The notes: a model not told the origin generated them from the sequence alone. A DNA stretch of 37,547 nt from Actinomycetes bacterium (GCA_023460315.1 JAEWQO010000035.1:1-37547); one strand, 5' to 3'. Positions 8,262 through 17,287 are shown, counted from the stretch's first letter. Numbers and translations are program-made.

Positions 8262-9443
8262 TCATCCCGTGTAGCGAAGCGCCTCGATCGGTTTCTTCTT
8301 CGCTGCCTTGTTGGCAGGGTATATCCCGAATATCACACCGATACCCAGAGAAAAGGCGACGGACGCGCCCGCAACTCCCACCGACAGCGGATAGGAGGTC
8401 TCCCCACCGCCGATCGCAGAAATGACCTGCAGGGCAACCCACGACAGCACGATGCCGACAGCGCATCCCAACAGGCTGATGACAAGGGCCTCTATTAAGA
8501 ACTGCATCATGATGGCCCCGCGTCCTGCCCCAATGGCTTTCCTTATGCCTATTTCCCTCGTGCGTTCCGTCACCGAAACCAGCATGATGTTCATAATCCC
8601 GATTCCCCCAACCAGAAGCGATATGGCGGCGATGCCTCCAAGGAGCAAGGCAAGCGTGCTTGTCACGCTTTCCATCGCTTCCATGATGGTGGATTGATTC
8701 ATGACGGTGAACGCATCCTCGTCATCGTTGAAACGGGACAGCATCTTTTGAGTGACAACGGTTTCCGCCTGGTCAAGCGTTTCCTCATTGGCAGACGAAA
8801 CATAGAAGGTCGAAACGCTGGACGAGACATCGTCCACAAGGCGAACAAGGGAGGTGTAGGGAATATACGCCTCGTACGTTTCGGTGGTGGTCGAGTCGGC
8901 CTCGTCCGCAGCAAGAATGCCGATAATCAAGAAGTCGATGCCGCCAAGGTTGATGGTCTCCCCCTCCACGTCCGTTCGGCCCATCACCTCTGTTGCAAGA
9001 CCTGCATTGATAACCGCGACGTTCGTGTGGTTGTCCACGTCGGTGTTCTTTATAAACCTGCCCGAGGATAGTTTGAGATCCTGAATTTCAGCATAGGGTC
9101 CCGTGGTCCCATATACCGTCGCCGTCTCTTCCGTATAAGAATTTGAGGCGGTGACGCTGCTCTGAGACAAGGGGGCAGCCGCCTCTATCTCATCATCGTC
9201 CGCCAGAGATGCAACCTCATCGAGCTTCAGGGGGTTCCCTTTGTCGTCCTCAACCGAGACCGTCAGATAGTTGCTGCCCATAGAAGATATCTCGTCGGTC
9301 ACCGACGTGGTGGTGCTATCTACCAGCGAAACCAGAACGACCAAAGACATGACGCCGATGATGATGCCGAGCATGGTGAGAAACGAGCGCATCTTGTTTG
9401 AGGCGATGGACTTCCACGCCATTTTAAACGACTGGACGATCAT
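8262..9443 (-). CDS. ABC transporter permease, MacB/FtsX type
   Basis: 393 residues from the ATG at 9443. This start overlaps the ATPase stop as ATGA and has GAGGTGGGAG upstream; the longer open frame up to 9521 lies inside the ATPase gene. Layout is the MacB-type one: an N-terminal cytoplasmic amphipathic start and first helix (SIASNKMRSFLTMLGIIIGV), a large outside domain of about 220 residues (MacB_PCD), then three C-terminal helices (LLLGGIAAISLLVGGIGIMN, QFLIEALVISLLGCAVGIVL, a last one near AGASVAFSLGIGVIFGIYPA). The motif VTERTREIGIRKAIGA is typical of the FtsX domain. In monoderms such permeases act as mechanotransmission exporters of peptides or antibiotics, or in envelope-stress defence, rather than classic transporters. 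It forms an operon with the ATPase and adaptor. Confidence 0.93.
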   Translation of the reverse strand: MIVQSFKMAWKSIASNKMRSFLTMLGIIIGVMSLVVLVSLVDSTTTSVTDEISSMGSNYLTVSVEDDKGNPLKLDEVASLADDDEIEAAAPLSQSSVTASNSYTEETATVYGTTGPYAEIQDLKLSSGRFIKNTDVDNHTNVAVINAGLATEVMGRTDVEGETINLGGIDFLIIGILAADEADSTTTETYEAYIPYTSLVRLVDDVSSSVSTFYVSSANEETLDQAETVVTQKMLSRFNDDEDAFTVMNQSTIMEAMESVTSTLALLLGGIAAISLLVGGIGIMNIMLVSVTERTREIGIRKAIGAGRGAIMMQFLIEALVISLLGCAVGIVLSWVALQVISAIGGGETSYPLSVGVAGASVAFSLGIGVIFGIYPANKAAKKKPIEALRYTG

Positions 9444-10195
9444 GCGTTCTCCCACCTCACTGTCTCGAAATCTTGGCTCGACAAGTGCAGGGGCTCCGTG
9501 CCGCTTGACGATTCCCTCCATCTTGCGTCGTCAGGCTGGTCTATCCGGCCATCGAGAATGTGAATGCTGCGCGTCGCCTGCCGGGCAACCGATTCGTCAT
9601 GGGTGATGAGCACAATGGTGTCGCCCTGCGCGTGCATGTCATGGAACAGATCCATGATCTCCCGTCCCGTCCGAGAATCAAGATTCCCCGTCGGTTCGTC
9701 CGCGAGGAAGAGAGACGGGTTTGTGACCAGGGCGCGCGCGATGGCGACACGCTGCTGCTGCCCTCCAGAAAGCTCAAAGGGCCTATGCCTGCCCCGCTCC
9801 CCCAGCCCAACCTTTTCAAGGGCCTCCTGCACTCGCCTGGAACGCTCCCTCTTCTCGACGTGCTGATAGATAAGGGGCAATTCGATGTTCTCTTCAGCCG
9901 TCATGTTCCCAATGAGATTGAAGCTTTGGAAGATGAAGCCTATCTTCTCGTTGCGAATGCGGGTAAGGTCTGCTTCGGAATACTCTTCGATTGCCTGGTC
10001 ATCCAAGATATAGGTTCCGCTGTCAGCGGTGTCCAGGCATCCGATGATGTTCATCATGGTGGATTTTCCGCTGCCCGACGGACCAACGATGGCGACAAAC
10101 TCTCCCTCGTCGATACGCAGGCTCACCTGATCAAGGGCGTGGACCTCGGCATCGCCCACCCGATAGGTTTTCGACACGTTCTCGAACGCAATCAT
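9440..10195 (-). CDS. ABC transporter ATP-binding protein, MacB/LolD type
   Basis: 251 residues. It energises the permease encoded downstream. Walker A is GPSGSGKS (about 39-46), Q-loop FIFQSFN, signature LSGGQQQRVAIARAL, Walker B LFLADEPTGNLDS, H-loop ITHDE. The sequence IGCLDTADSGTYILDDQAI is characteristic of the LolD/MacB subfamily. The last ~25 residues (after RIDQPDDARW) extend past the core fold and have no known role. The ATG at 10195 has GGGAG six bases upstream, and only 12 bases separate it from the adaptor's stop, so the three genes are one operon. Confidence 0.95.
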   Translation of the reverse strand: MIAFENVSKTYRVGDAEVHALDQVSLRIDEGEFVAIVGPSGSGKSTMMNIIGCLDTADSGTYILDDQAIEEYSEADLTRIRNEKIGFIFQSFNLIGNMTAEENIELPLIYQHVEKRERSRRVQEALEKVGLGERGRHRPFELSGGQQQRVAIARALVTNPSLFLADEPTGNLDSRTGREIMDLFHDMHAQGDTIVLITHDESVARQATRSIHILDGRIDQPDDARWRESSSGTEPLHLSSQDFETVRWENA

Positions 10196-10207
10196 GCGGC
10201 GCTCCCG

Positions 10208-12208
10208 CTACTGAGACTGACGCGAGCCGGAGGAACCGCCCGAACCGCCGCTTGGCATCTCGCCGCCGCCCGAACCGCCGCCGCTCGGCATCTCGCCTCC
10301 ACTGGGCATCTCTCCACTGCCGAACATCCCGCTGCCACCGGTTCCCATGCCTGACTCCGTGGTTTTGCTGGAGCTTTCCGTCTTGGTGTAATAGACGGTA
10401 TCGCCCTCCGACAGACCGCTGGTGATTTCCACCTGACTGCCATTCGAAAGCCCGGTCTCGACCTCAGCCTCTCCGGATGGATTGCCGTCGGAATCCAACT
10501 GGGTGTACACGAAAGAGGAAGAACCACGCTCCTGTAACGCGCTGATCGGAATGACGACAGCATTGTCGCTCTCGCTGATTTTGATGGTGGCAGAAGCGCT
10601 CATGCCGAACATCATGTCATCTGTCTTGTCCAGCGTCACCGTGGCGGTATACTTCGTGCTGCCACTGCTGCTTGATGACGTGCTGGCGGACACCTTCGTG
10701 ATCGTGCCATCGAATTCCTGGCCCTCAATGGCGTCGAAGGACACGGTGACGTCCTGCCCCTTCTCAACCGACAGGATATCCGCCTCATCCACGCTGATGG
10801 ACACCGTTGCGTCAGCATCAGACACGATGGTGAAAGCCGTTGCCTCCTTGATGTCGGAACTGCTCGAACTGGTATTCGAAGACGAGCTGCTCCCTGTCGA
10901 ACTTGAAGTCGTCCCACTTGAGGCGCCCTGGCTCGAACTGCTCGACGATCCGCTGCTCGAGGTCGTCGCGGATCCGCTCGAGGACTTTGCGCCGGACCCG
11001 CTGGAAGAATCTGAAGAATTGGACCCTGAAGCCGATCCCGAACCGCTTGCGCTTTCCGTCTTGGCAAACTGAGCCTTGATAAGCAGAACGCTTGCGTTTC
11101 GACCGTCATCGCCAGACAAGACCGTGCTCTCAACCGTCGCGCCCTTCACTTCAGGCACGATGTCCTCGAAAAACGTGTAGCCCTCTTTTGCGACGAGTTT
11201 GATGGTGGCCGTATAGACGGCATCTCCCTGGAACGTTCCGGTCGAGCAGTTCCAGGAAAGGGTGCTATCATAGAGGTCGCTGCTCTCCAAGGTTGCCTGC
11301 GGGACCTGTCCAGCAACAGGCGCCGCGACATCAAGAGACAGGCCCGACAGAGCCGTGCCCCCCTCCGCCATGGTGATGGTCGCATCGTCCGACACCAGCT
11401 GCAAAGCCGTGGCCAGCGTCGTCTCGTCATACACGAGGTTCGCCCAGGAAGTGCTTGCGGCGTTTGCGCGATACGTTGCCGACGACGTGTTGGAGGATCC
11501 GAGTTGGTATGCCGCCGTAGACGTCACACCATCCCCCAACCCCGTCGTCGATGCAGCCGTCGTCGACGACGGGGTGCCCGAGCCCGAAGAACCCGAAGAT
11601 GTCGTGCCAGAATCGGAAGAACCGCTGGACGAGGAAGACGAGGTCTCTGACCCCGCAGACACACTCACCGTTCCGATGGTGCCATCGGCGCTCGCCGTTA
11701 TAGCGGGACTTTCAAGCAGCGCTGTCAGGGTCTCTATGGTCTTCTCAAGATCGTCGCGCTCCCCATCGAGGATGAGAGCCTCCAAGTACTCGGTCGAAGA
11801 CGTGTCTGAGGCGCTGCTCGAGAGACCTTCTATCTCTTCTTCGACGTCCGAAAGCTCTTCTTTTGCCGAAAGGAGCGCTGATGCGACCGAGGCTTGGTCG
11901 AGTGTCGCAAGTTCCTGACCCGCAACAACCGCATCCCCACTCTCCACCAGCACATCCGTGACCTTGATGCCCGCAGGGACAGTCACGTCGGTAGTTGTGC
12001 CGCTGGCTAGTGAACCGGTGCCCGTCACCGTCGAGCTGACGCTCCCTTTCTCGGCCGTTGCCGACTGCACCGTCGTGCTCGTCTCCTGTCCGAGAGCGTT
12101 TGCCCTCACCACAAGAAACACAACCAGAACGATGGCGGCCAGAACCGCCAGGCCCACTCCCACAAGTACGGGCTTCTTGACTTTCGACAGGCGCTTCACC
12201 AGCTCCAT
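10208..12208 (-). CDS. HlyD/MacA-like membrane fusion protein with an inserted domain and Ser-rich linkers
   Basis: 666 residues from the ATG at 12208 (GAGGAG seven bases upstream). A single membrane helix (13-36) anchors it. Next come a biotinyl-lipoyl half motif (VTVPAGIKVTDVLVESGDAV), a short coiled-coil hairpin (SALLSAKEELSDVEEEIEGL; ERDDLEKTIETLTALLESP) and the second lipoyl half (ITASADGTIGTVSVSAGSE). A Ser-rich linker then leads to an unusual ~95-residue beta-rich insertion (about 291-383, including AVYTATIKLVAKEGYTFFED), then a ~70-residue linker made mainly of Ser and Gly (384-453). The usual beta-barrel (ATVSISVDEADI, GQDVTVSFDAIEGQEFDG) and membrane-proximal part (AVVIPISALQERG, TGLSNGSQVEITSGLSEGD) follow. 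The tail repeats GEMPSGG. MacA proteins are usually about 370-400 residues, so this is nearly twice as long. Confidence 0.9.
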   Translation of the reverse strand: MELVKRLSKVKKPVLVGVGLAVLAAIVLVVFLVVRANALGQETSTTVQSATAEKGSVSSTVTGTGSLASGTTTDVTVPAGIKVTDVLVESGDAVVAGQELATLDQASVASALLSAKEELSDVEEEIEGLSSSASDTSSTEYLEALILDGERDDLEKTIETLTALLESPAITASADGTIGTVSVSAGSETSSSSSSGSSDSGTTSSGSSGSGTPSSTTAASTTGLGDGVTSTAAYQLGSSNTSSATYRANAASTSWANLVYDETTLATALQLVSDDATITMAEGGTALSGLSLDVAAPVAGQVPQATLESSDLYDSTLSWNCSTGTFQGDAVYTATIKLVAKEGYTFFEDIVPEVKGATVESTVLSGDDGRNASVLLIKAQFAKTESASGSGSASGSNSSDSSSGSGAKSSSGSATTSSSGSSSSSSQGASSGTTSSSTGSSSSSNTSSSSSDIKEATAFTIVSDADATVSISVDEADILSVEKGQDVTVSFDAIEGQEFDGTITKVSASTSSSSSGSTKYTATVTLDKTDDMMFGMSASATIKISESDNAVVIPISALQERGSSSFVYTQLDSDGNPSGEAEVETGLSNGSQVEITSGLSEGDTVYYTKTESSSKTTESGMGTGGSGMFGSGEMPSGGEMPSGGGSGGGEMPSGGSGGSSGSRQSQ
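10856..11059 (-). repeat. Ser/Gly low-complexity linker in the adaptor protein
   Basis: This stretch encodes about 68 residues that are nearly all Ser, Gly, Thr and Ala, with no fixed repeat unit. It joins the inserted beta domain to the adaptor barrel and probably spans the thick wall as a flexible, possibly glycosylated, spacer. Confidence 0.7.
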
Positions 12209-12562
12209 CTTGCACTCCTCACATGGATTCACCCAATGAACACTAGGAGCCATGATGTGACGGAAAGCTTAAAACAACCTGAAGGAATGCGACCGCTGGG
12301 AAAAACTTTATGAAAATTTGATCATCTATGACCAAAACCAACCGAAAGAAATCTGGTCCGCCAAATGCCAACCTCACACTACGCCTTCATTCGTGCAGGT
12401 CTTCTGAAGAAAAACTTGATTATCTGCGCAAACAGACGCGAGCGGCGCACCGCCGTCCGCCTGGCAACCGTTTTACGCTATCATAGGCACGTTCCTCTAG
12501 ACCATTCGACCATTGCGTGCCATTCCGGCACGAGACCTTGTGCAATTCTAGGAGCAGGATAC
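12209..12562. other. Divergent intergenic region between the MacAB-like operon and a GT2 gene
   Basis: 354 bases with no convincing gene. It must hold promoters in both directions, but I see no strong -35/-10 pair; TATCAT at 12479-12484 is a weak plus-strand -10 candidate. A perfect 6-bp hairpin, CGTGCC-ATTCC-GGCACG (12516-12532), lies in the leader of the GT2 gene 30 bases before its start. The open frame that continues upstream of the GT2 start through this region has no family features. Confidence 0.4.
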
Positions 12563-13669
12563 ATGAAAGCAGCTCAACCCACCATCTCGGTCATCGTTCC
12601 CGTATATAACGCGGGGGAATATCTTGATCAATGCCTGGACAGCATAGAATCTCAAACATACCCATATCTGGAGATCATTTGCCTCAACGACGGGAGCACC
12701 GACGGATCGCTTGCCGTGATGCGGGAACACGCCAAGAATGACCCCCGCATCACCGTGATCGACAAAGAGAACCAGGGATACGGCGCAACATGCAATCGCG
12801 GTCTCTCAGAGGCGCAGGGAGACTATATTGCGATTGTCGAGCCCGATGATTGGATCGAGCCTGACATGTACCTCAGCATGCTTGCCTGCGCAGAAGCTGT
12901 CGGAGGAACCGTCGACATCGTCAAGACGCCCTATTGGCGCATCTGGCTGCCCGACACTCCTCAGCAGAAAAAGCTGAACTGCAGCTACCGCAACCGCATC
13001 CATCCACCCTCCCAACCGTTCACTATCGGCGACGCCGCGCACCTGCTGACCCATCATCCTTCCATCTGGTCTGCCATTTATCGAGCCGACTTCCTCGGGA
13101 AACACAGCATCCGCTTTAAGGAAATTCCCGGTGCCGGCTGGGCCGACAACCCCTTTCTGATGGAGTCGTTTTGCCAAGCTGAAGCCATTGCCTACCTTGA
13201 CGAGCCCTTTTACTGCTATCGGGAAGAAACTCCCGAGAAGGCGAAGTCGTTTGCTCTCAGCAACACGCTTCTTCCCTTGGAACGCTGGAATGACATGATG
13301 GATGTCCTGGATCGCCTGGGCGTCACCGACGAGCGCATCCTGCGCGCGCACAACAGCCGTGGATTCACCTATTTGAGCGGCATCATCGAAGAGGTGGACC
13401 TGACCCATGACGACGTCCGGGCGGCGGCAATCCACATGTTTGAAAGGATGGATGCCGGCCTCGTGCTGAGCGATCCCGAAGTGTCCCCCGGCGTCAAACG
13501 GATGTTTTGCGAGTTGCTGGGACTCCCAAAACCAAAAGTGAGTCACCTTGCATACATGAAGGGCCTTGTTGAGCAGGGTCTGTACAATCTAAGCAACATA
13601 GGCATCAGGAACACTTATTTTGCCACAAGCAACTATCTCGCCAAACGAAAAAGACGGGCGGGCAAGTAG
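12563..13669 (+). CDS. Family 2 glycosyltransferase
   Basis: 368 residues from the ATG at 12563 (AGGAG about eight bases upstream). The GT-A fold starts at residue 7 with ISVIVPVYNAGEYLDQCLDS, then ICLNDGSTDGS, and the metal-site region IAIVEPDDWIEPDMY, with EPDD in place of a plain DxD. The C-terminal ~150 residues are helical and basic (ends KRKRRAGK), which suits a membrane-associated enzyme. It should transfer a sugar from a nucleotide donor to a lipid-linked or polysaccharide acceptor on the cytoplasmic side. It is divergent from the MacAB-like operon and convergent with the two-module GT2 gene, hence transcribed alone. Donor and acceptor cannot be read from the sequence. Confidence 0.9.
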   Translation: MKAAQPTISVIVPVYNAGEYLDQCLDSIESQTYPYLEIICLNDGSTDGSLAVMREHAKNDPRITVIDKENQGYGATCNRGLSEAQGDYIAIVEPDDWIEPDMYLSMLACAEAVGGTVDIVKTPYWRIWLPDTPQQKKLNCSYRNRIHPPSQPFTIGDAAHLLTHHPSIWSAIYRADFLGKHSIRFKEIPGAGWADNPFLMESFCQAEAIAYLDEPFYCYREETPEKAKSFALSNTLLPLERWNDMMDVLDRLGVTDERILRAHNSRGFTYLSGIIEEVDLTHDDVRAAAIHMFERMDAGLVLSDPEVSPGVKRMFCELLGLPKPKVSHLAYMKGLVEQGLYNLSNIGIRNTYFATSNYLAKRKRRAGK

Positions 13670-13692
13670 CGCCTCACCCGGTGGCGAGGCGC
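13669..13692. terminator. Hairpin between convergent glycosyltransferase genes
   Basis: GCGCCTC and GAGGCGC are perfect 7-bp arms, extended by CC/GG across a mismatch, around a short loop. It begins at the stop codon of the plus-strand GT2 gene and lies 13 bases beyond the minus-strand stop at 13705, so it can serve both. There is no clear T tract. Confidence 0.5.
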
Positions 13693-13704
13693 AGCAGCAG
13701 CCGG

Positions 13705-15669
13705 CTACCAGCTCAATTTGTAATAGGGGCTGTAGGCGTCGAAATTTGGATTGTGCGATGGATCGCCCCCTGCGATCAGTCCACCGCATCTTTCCACGAA
13801 AGAACGCTGGGCCTCTTCGTCAAAATCGTTGACCCCATAATCAAGCAGCGTCTTATGATTTGATTCGTATAGGCATGCAAAGGGCGTGTATACATTGCGC
13901 AAGCCCTTTGCAAAGAAGCCTGCGAACATCTCCAAGCACCAGAGAGCCGTTCCGCCCAGCCGTTCCTCTTCCAACAAAAAGGCTTCAAGCAGTTCTCTTC
14001 GAACCATAAAGCAATCAGGATTCAAAACAAGTCCGTCGTATGGACGCTGGGCCCGACCGACATAGCCGCCATCGTCTTGAGGCAAAAATCGATTCAAATA
14101 CATCATGTCTCCGTTTGGGCACATGCAAGCCCCCGCATAATCCACCAAGCCGTCTTTACGGATTACCTTGGGAGCCACCGCCGCGACATCATCTCGCTGG
14201 AAATACCCAGCCATCACAGCAAGGAAATCTGCATCGATCTCGCCAATGGAACTCCGGCAAAAGAGAATTAAGGATGCCTTGGTCGAGACCAGGGCATCCT
14301 TGAGGTGAGAAACGTCATCGGAGGGAATATTCACGACATCGCAAGGCTGTCCGACCGAATGCTCATATTCGTGAGCAGCGCACTCGAGGACCTTGAAGGA
14401 TTCCGAAGTTGCCAGCAGGCATGCTATCGAGCCAGCTGGGTTTTGAACGTCAAAAACACTCTTATACGTACAGGGCACATCCTCAAGCGTGACCTCGGCG
14501 CGAAGATTGCATCGATCAAAGTGGGCGCCGATCGCTTTAGCACCCGCCAACTGGGCATAAGGCTTCGAATCGGGGTTGACGTTCGTCGATCCGGAATGAA
14601 TGCGCCAATGATACAGAATACGGGGAATTCGGACGATGGCCTTCGAAACCTCAATGGCTTTTAGGGTCAGGTCGTAATCCTGCGCCCCATCGACATCGCG
14701 ACCCGAACGGCTCACTTCGTCGAGAATTTCTTTGCTCACGGTCAACCAATGAATCGCATAATTGTTGGAGTACAGCAAATCAGGGTTCAACGAAGGTTTG
14801 AACAAGGGAAGGCAGTTGAGGCCTTCTTCGTTGAGGCTGTCTTCGTCACAGTACAGCAAGTCAACACGTTGCTCTGACCCGACAATCACGTCGACCATTG
14901 ACGCCAATGCATCAGGCTCAACGACGTCATCATGGTCTAGAAAACTGACGTAGTCGCCCTGCGCAGCGGCGATTCCTAAGTTCGTGTTGCCTGAAATGCC
15001 ATCATTTTCGGGATGGTCGATCACTCGGATTCGATCATCCCGATACGTCGAGAGAACTCTTGAAACCCTTGAATCATCTGGGCTTGCATTGACAATAACC
15101 AATTCCCAATTCTTGTAGCTTTGCCCTAGGACGGAATTGATCATCGCAGACAGATACTCAGGAGGAGTTCGATAGACCGGCGACACGATGCTCATAAGAG
15201 GACCTGACGAAGACACATGCACCCTGCGTCTATGAGCTGAAATCCAGTCGGGATAGGATCGGTCCGCCGCCGCATGCGCAATCTCTTCGTAATGCACATC
15301 AAGCAGCATGTTTCTTCTTCTCCACGTCATTCTCAAAGTCGCGCCACCGCAAGCAATGGAGAACATGCGTAGGGAAAGAGGGAGGACAACCTCAAACTCT
15401 CGGACGTACCAAATGTCAACACCCGCCGAAGCAGACACCGACGTTATCAAAGGTCCATATATAGTCGGAGGGTTATCCGAAGGAAAGGGGAAGCTCTGAA
15501 CAACCGGCACTGCATTCGAATCATTTCGCTTACACACATGAAGGACAACCCATGAAACTTCCCCCCGACGAGACCCACGGACACATCGGGGGATGCGCAG
15601 GGCACTCCCCTTCTCGATCTCGGTAGGAGAAAGGGAGGAGAGAACGGCTTCGTAGTCGAAATGGAGCAT
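13705..15669 (-). CDS. Two-module GT2 glycosyltransferase with a degenerate second module
   Basis: 654 residues from the ATG at 15669, the first ATG after the rfbC stop; no Shine-Dalgarno is visible, but TATAAA lies four bases upstream. Starts at 15708 or 15735, inside rfbC, are possible. A ~165-residue N-terminal domain precedes the first GT-A module (MSIVSPVYRTPPEYLSAMIN, VIVNASPDDSRV, VSFLDHDDVVEPDALASM, DLLYCDEDSL, then RIPRILYHWRIHSGST), which has all usual motifs. The second module (about 420-640) keeps the layout of its paralog at 22278-24731 but has lost its acidic residues: FCRSSI replaces FLHDDV and TALWCLEMFAGFFAKG replaces the GDIDYCFRLREEG region. It lies 19 bases after rfbC and is probably in the rfbB-rfbC operon, suggesting that dTDP-rhamnose is the donor of the first module. 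Confidence 0.85.
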   Translation of the reverse strand: MLHFDYEAVLSSLSPTEIEKGSALRIPRCVRGSRRGEVSWVVLHVCKRNDSNAVPVVQSFPFPSDNPPTIYGPLITSVSASAGVDIWYVREFEVVLPLSLRMFSIACGGATLRMTWRRRNMLLDVHYEEIAHAAADRSYPDWISAHRRRVHVSSSGPLMSIVSPVYRTPPEYLSAMINSVLGQSYKNWELVIVNASPDDSRVSRVLSTYRDDRIRVIDHPENDGISGNTNLGIAAAQGDYVSFLDHDDVVEPDALASMVDVIVGSEQRVDLLYCDEDSLNEEGLNCLPLFKPSLNPDLLYSNNYAIHWLTVSKEILDEVSRSGRDVDGAQDYDLTLKAIEVSKAIVRIPRILYHWRIHSGSTNVNPDSKPYAQLAGAKAIGAHFDRCNLRAEVTLEDVPCTYKSVFDVQNPAGSIACLLATSESFKVLECAAHEYEHSVGQPCDVVNIPSDDVSHLKDALVSTKASLILFCRSSIGEIDADFLAVMAGYFQRDDVAAVAPKVIRKDGLVDYAGACMCPNGDMMYLNRFLPQDDGGYVGRAQRPYDGLVLNPDCFMVRRELLEAFLLEEERLGGTALWCLEMFAGFFAKGLRNVYTPFACLYESNHKTLLDYGVNDFDEEAQRSFVERCGGLIAGGDPSHNPNFDAYSPYYKLSW

Positions 15670-15688
15670 CGGGTTTATAGGCACTGAA

Positions 15689-16273
15689 TTACTTCGACCC
15701 CGCAGCATAGGCGCTGAACGATGGGTGCAATCCATCCTTTTCGCTCAAGACGACCTCGATGCCCCCAGAAAGAGGCCACACGACGCCAATCTCCGGGTCA
15801 TTCCACATGAGGCCGCCCTCGTCACCGGGATGATACACATCGTCACACTTGTAGCAGAACTCAGCGACATCCGACAGCACAAGAAAGCCATGGGCAAAAC
15901 CACGTGGAACGAAGAACTGGCGCTTGTTTTCGGCAGAGAGAACAACGCCCTCCCATTTCCCATAGGTAGGGCTGTCCGGACGCAGATCGACAGCAACGTC
16001 GAACACCTCGCCTCTCACAACGCGAACAAGTTTTGATTGTGGATGCTCGATTTGAAAATGAAGGCCTCGCAGGACACCCTTTGTCGACGAAGACTGGTTG
16101 TCTTGCACGAATTCAGCGTCAATGCCTCCCGAAACGAAATCGGAACGCTTGTAGGTCTCCACGAAGTAGCCTCGCTCGTCACCGTATGCTGTGACGTCGA
16201 CGACAAGAACCCCCTCGATGGAAGTCTCAGTGAATGTGAAATTACCGTATTTGGTGCTTTCTCCAGCTGCCAT
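15689..16273 (-). CDS. rfbC: dTDP-4-dehydrorhamnose 3,5-epimerase
   Basis: 194 residues from the ATG at 16273 (GGGAG nine bases upstream); a GTG three codons earlier overlaps that ribosome site and is less likely. It epimerises C3 and C5 of dTDP-4-keto-6-deoxyglucose, the third step to dTDP-L-rhamnose, in the cytoplasm. The cupin fold is shown by DERGYFVETYKRSDF, the catalytic histidine in KGVLRGLHFQ (about His72), and RQFFVPRGFAHGFLVLSD, FCYKCDDVYHPGDEGG (tyrosine acid) and MWNDPEIGVVWP. The length is normal for RmlC. It follows rfbB by 12 bases and precedes the two-module GT2 gene by 19, all in one operon. Confidence 0.96.
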   Translation of the reverse strand: MAAGESTKYGNFTFTETSIEGVLVVDVTAYGDERGYFVETYKRSDFVSGGIDAEFVQDNQSSSTKGVLRGLHFQIEHPQSKLVRVVRGEVFDVAVDLRPDSPTYGKWEGVVLSAENKRQFFVPRGFAHGFLVLSDVAEFCYKCDDVYHPGDEGGLMWNDPEIGVVWPLSGGIEVVLSEKDGLHPSFSAYAAGSK

Positions 16274-16285
16274 GCTATGCACTCC

Positions 16286-17287
16286 CTACTGACCCTGTGA
16301 CGCGTACTTTGCCTCGGTGGCCATCTTGGCTCCTTGCCACCATTCCGGATTATCTCTATACCATTCGATAGTAGCCTTCAAGCCCTCGTCAAAATCGGTA
16401 TGTTTCGGGGTCCAACCAAGCTCCGCGCGGAGCTTGGAAGAGTCGATGGCGTAACGACGGTCATGTCCGGGGCGATCTTTGACCCAATCAAAATCCTCAG
16501 AACCCTTTCCCATGTTCTGAAGGATGGCATGCAGCACGTCGACATTGTTCTTCTCGCCGTCAGCGCCAATTAGATAGGTTTCACCCGCACGTCCCTTGGT
16601 CAAAATGGCCCATACCGCAGATGAGTGGTCTTCGGTATGTATCCAGTCACGCACGTTCAAGCCATCGCCGTAAAGCTTGGGGCGAACGCCCGCGAGGATA
16701 TTCGTTATTTGGCGGGGAATGAATTTTTCCACGTGCTGTCGCGGACCATAGTTGTTTGAGCAGTTCGAGATGGTTGCCTGGACCCCATAAGTACGAAACC
16801 AAGCACGCACAAGCATGTCCGACGAGGCCTTCGTCGAGCTATAGGGGCTGCTGGGACAATAAGGGGTGTCTTCGGTAAAGCGGGTGGGATCATCAAGCGC
16901 CAGATCGCCATAAACCTCATCGGTTGAGATATGGTGAAAGCGCACGTTATGTTTGCGTGCGGCCTCCAGCAACGTGAATGTTCCCCTCACGTTCGTGCGA
17001 ACGAACGGCTCAGGATCTGCAATGGAATTGTCATTGTGGCTCTCCGCTGCGAAGTGAACAACGGCATCGACGCGAGAGAACAGCTCATCCACCAGATCAG
17101 CATCGCAGATGTCACCCTGGACAAACTCCATGCGTTCTTCTGAGATACCCGCGAGGTTTTCTCGATTGCCAGCATAGGTGAGCGCATCCAGCACAACGAC
17201 GTGCGCTTCAGGTTGATTCTCCACAACCCAGTGGACGAAGTTGCTGCCGATGAATCCGGCGCCACCGGTAACGAGATAGGTTTTCAT
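16286..17287 (-). CDS. rfbB: dTDP-glucose 4,6-dehydratase
   Basis: 333 residues starting MKTYLVTGG at 17287; AAGGA lies five bases before this ATG, while an ATG two codons upstream abuts that site. Second step to dTDP-L-rhamnose: NAD-dependent oxidation at C4 and removal of water. The Rossmann GGAGFIG is at 8-14, then VVLDALTYAGN, the TDEVYGD active-site acid pair, the YSSTK catalytic Tyr/Lys, and NNYGPRQHVEKFIP. GRAGETYLIGADGEKNNVDV closes the family pattern. Length and motifs are normal. First gene of the operon rfbB-rfbC-GT2, with a TATAAT box about 50 bases upstream. Confidence 0.97.
   Translation of the reverse strand: MKTYLVTGGAGFIGSNFVHWVVENQPEAHVVVLDALTYAGNRENLAGISEERMEFVQGDICDADLVDELFSRVDAVVHFAAESHNDNSIADPEPFVRTNVRGTFTLLEAARKHNVRFHHISTDEVYGDLALDDPTRFTEDTPYCPSSPYSSTKASSDMLVRAWFRTYGVQATISNCSNNYGPRQHVEKFIPRQITNILAGVRPKLYGDGLNVRDWIHTEDHSSAVWAILTKGRAGETYLIGADGEKNNVDVLHAILQNMGKGSEDFDWVKDRPGHDRRYAIDSSKLRAELGWTPKHTDFDEGLKATIEWYRDNPEWWQGAKMATEAKYASQGQ

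Noticed and set aside
10856..11059. Possible tandem repeat array or CRISPR-like pattern
   Set aside because: There is no constant repeat length and no spacers; it is Ser/Gly coding low complexity.
10482..11918. Acidic plus-strand open frames (196 and 187 codons) with many E, L, D and V
   Set aside because: They are the reverse reading of the Ser-rich linkers of the adaptor gene (TCG/AGC-type codons), not independent genes.
12365..12562. 66-codon N-terminal extension of the plus-strand GT2
   Set aside because: No family features and a good AGGAG site in front of the internal ATG at 12563.
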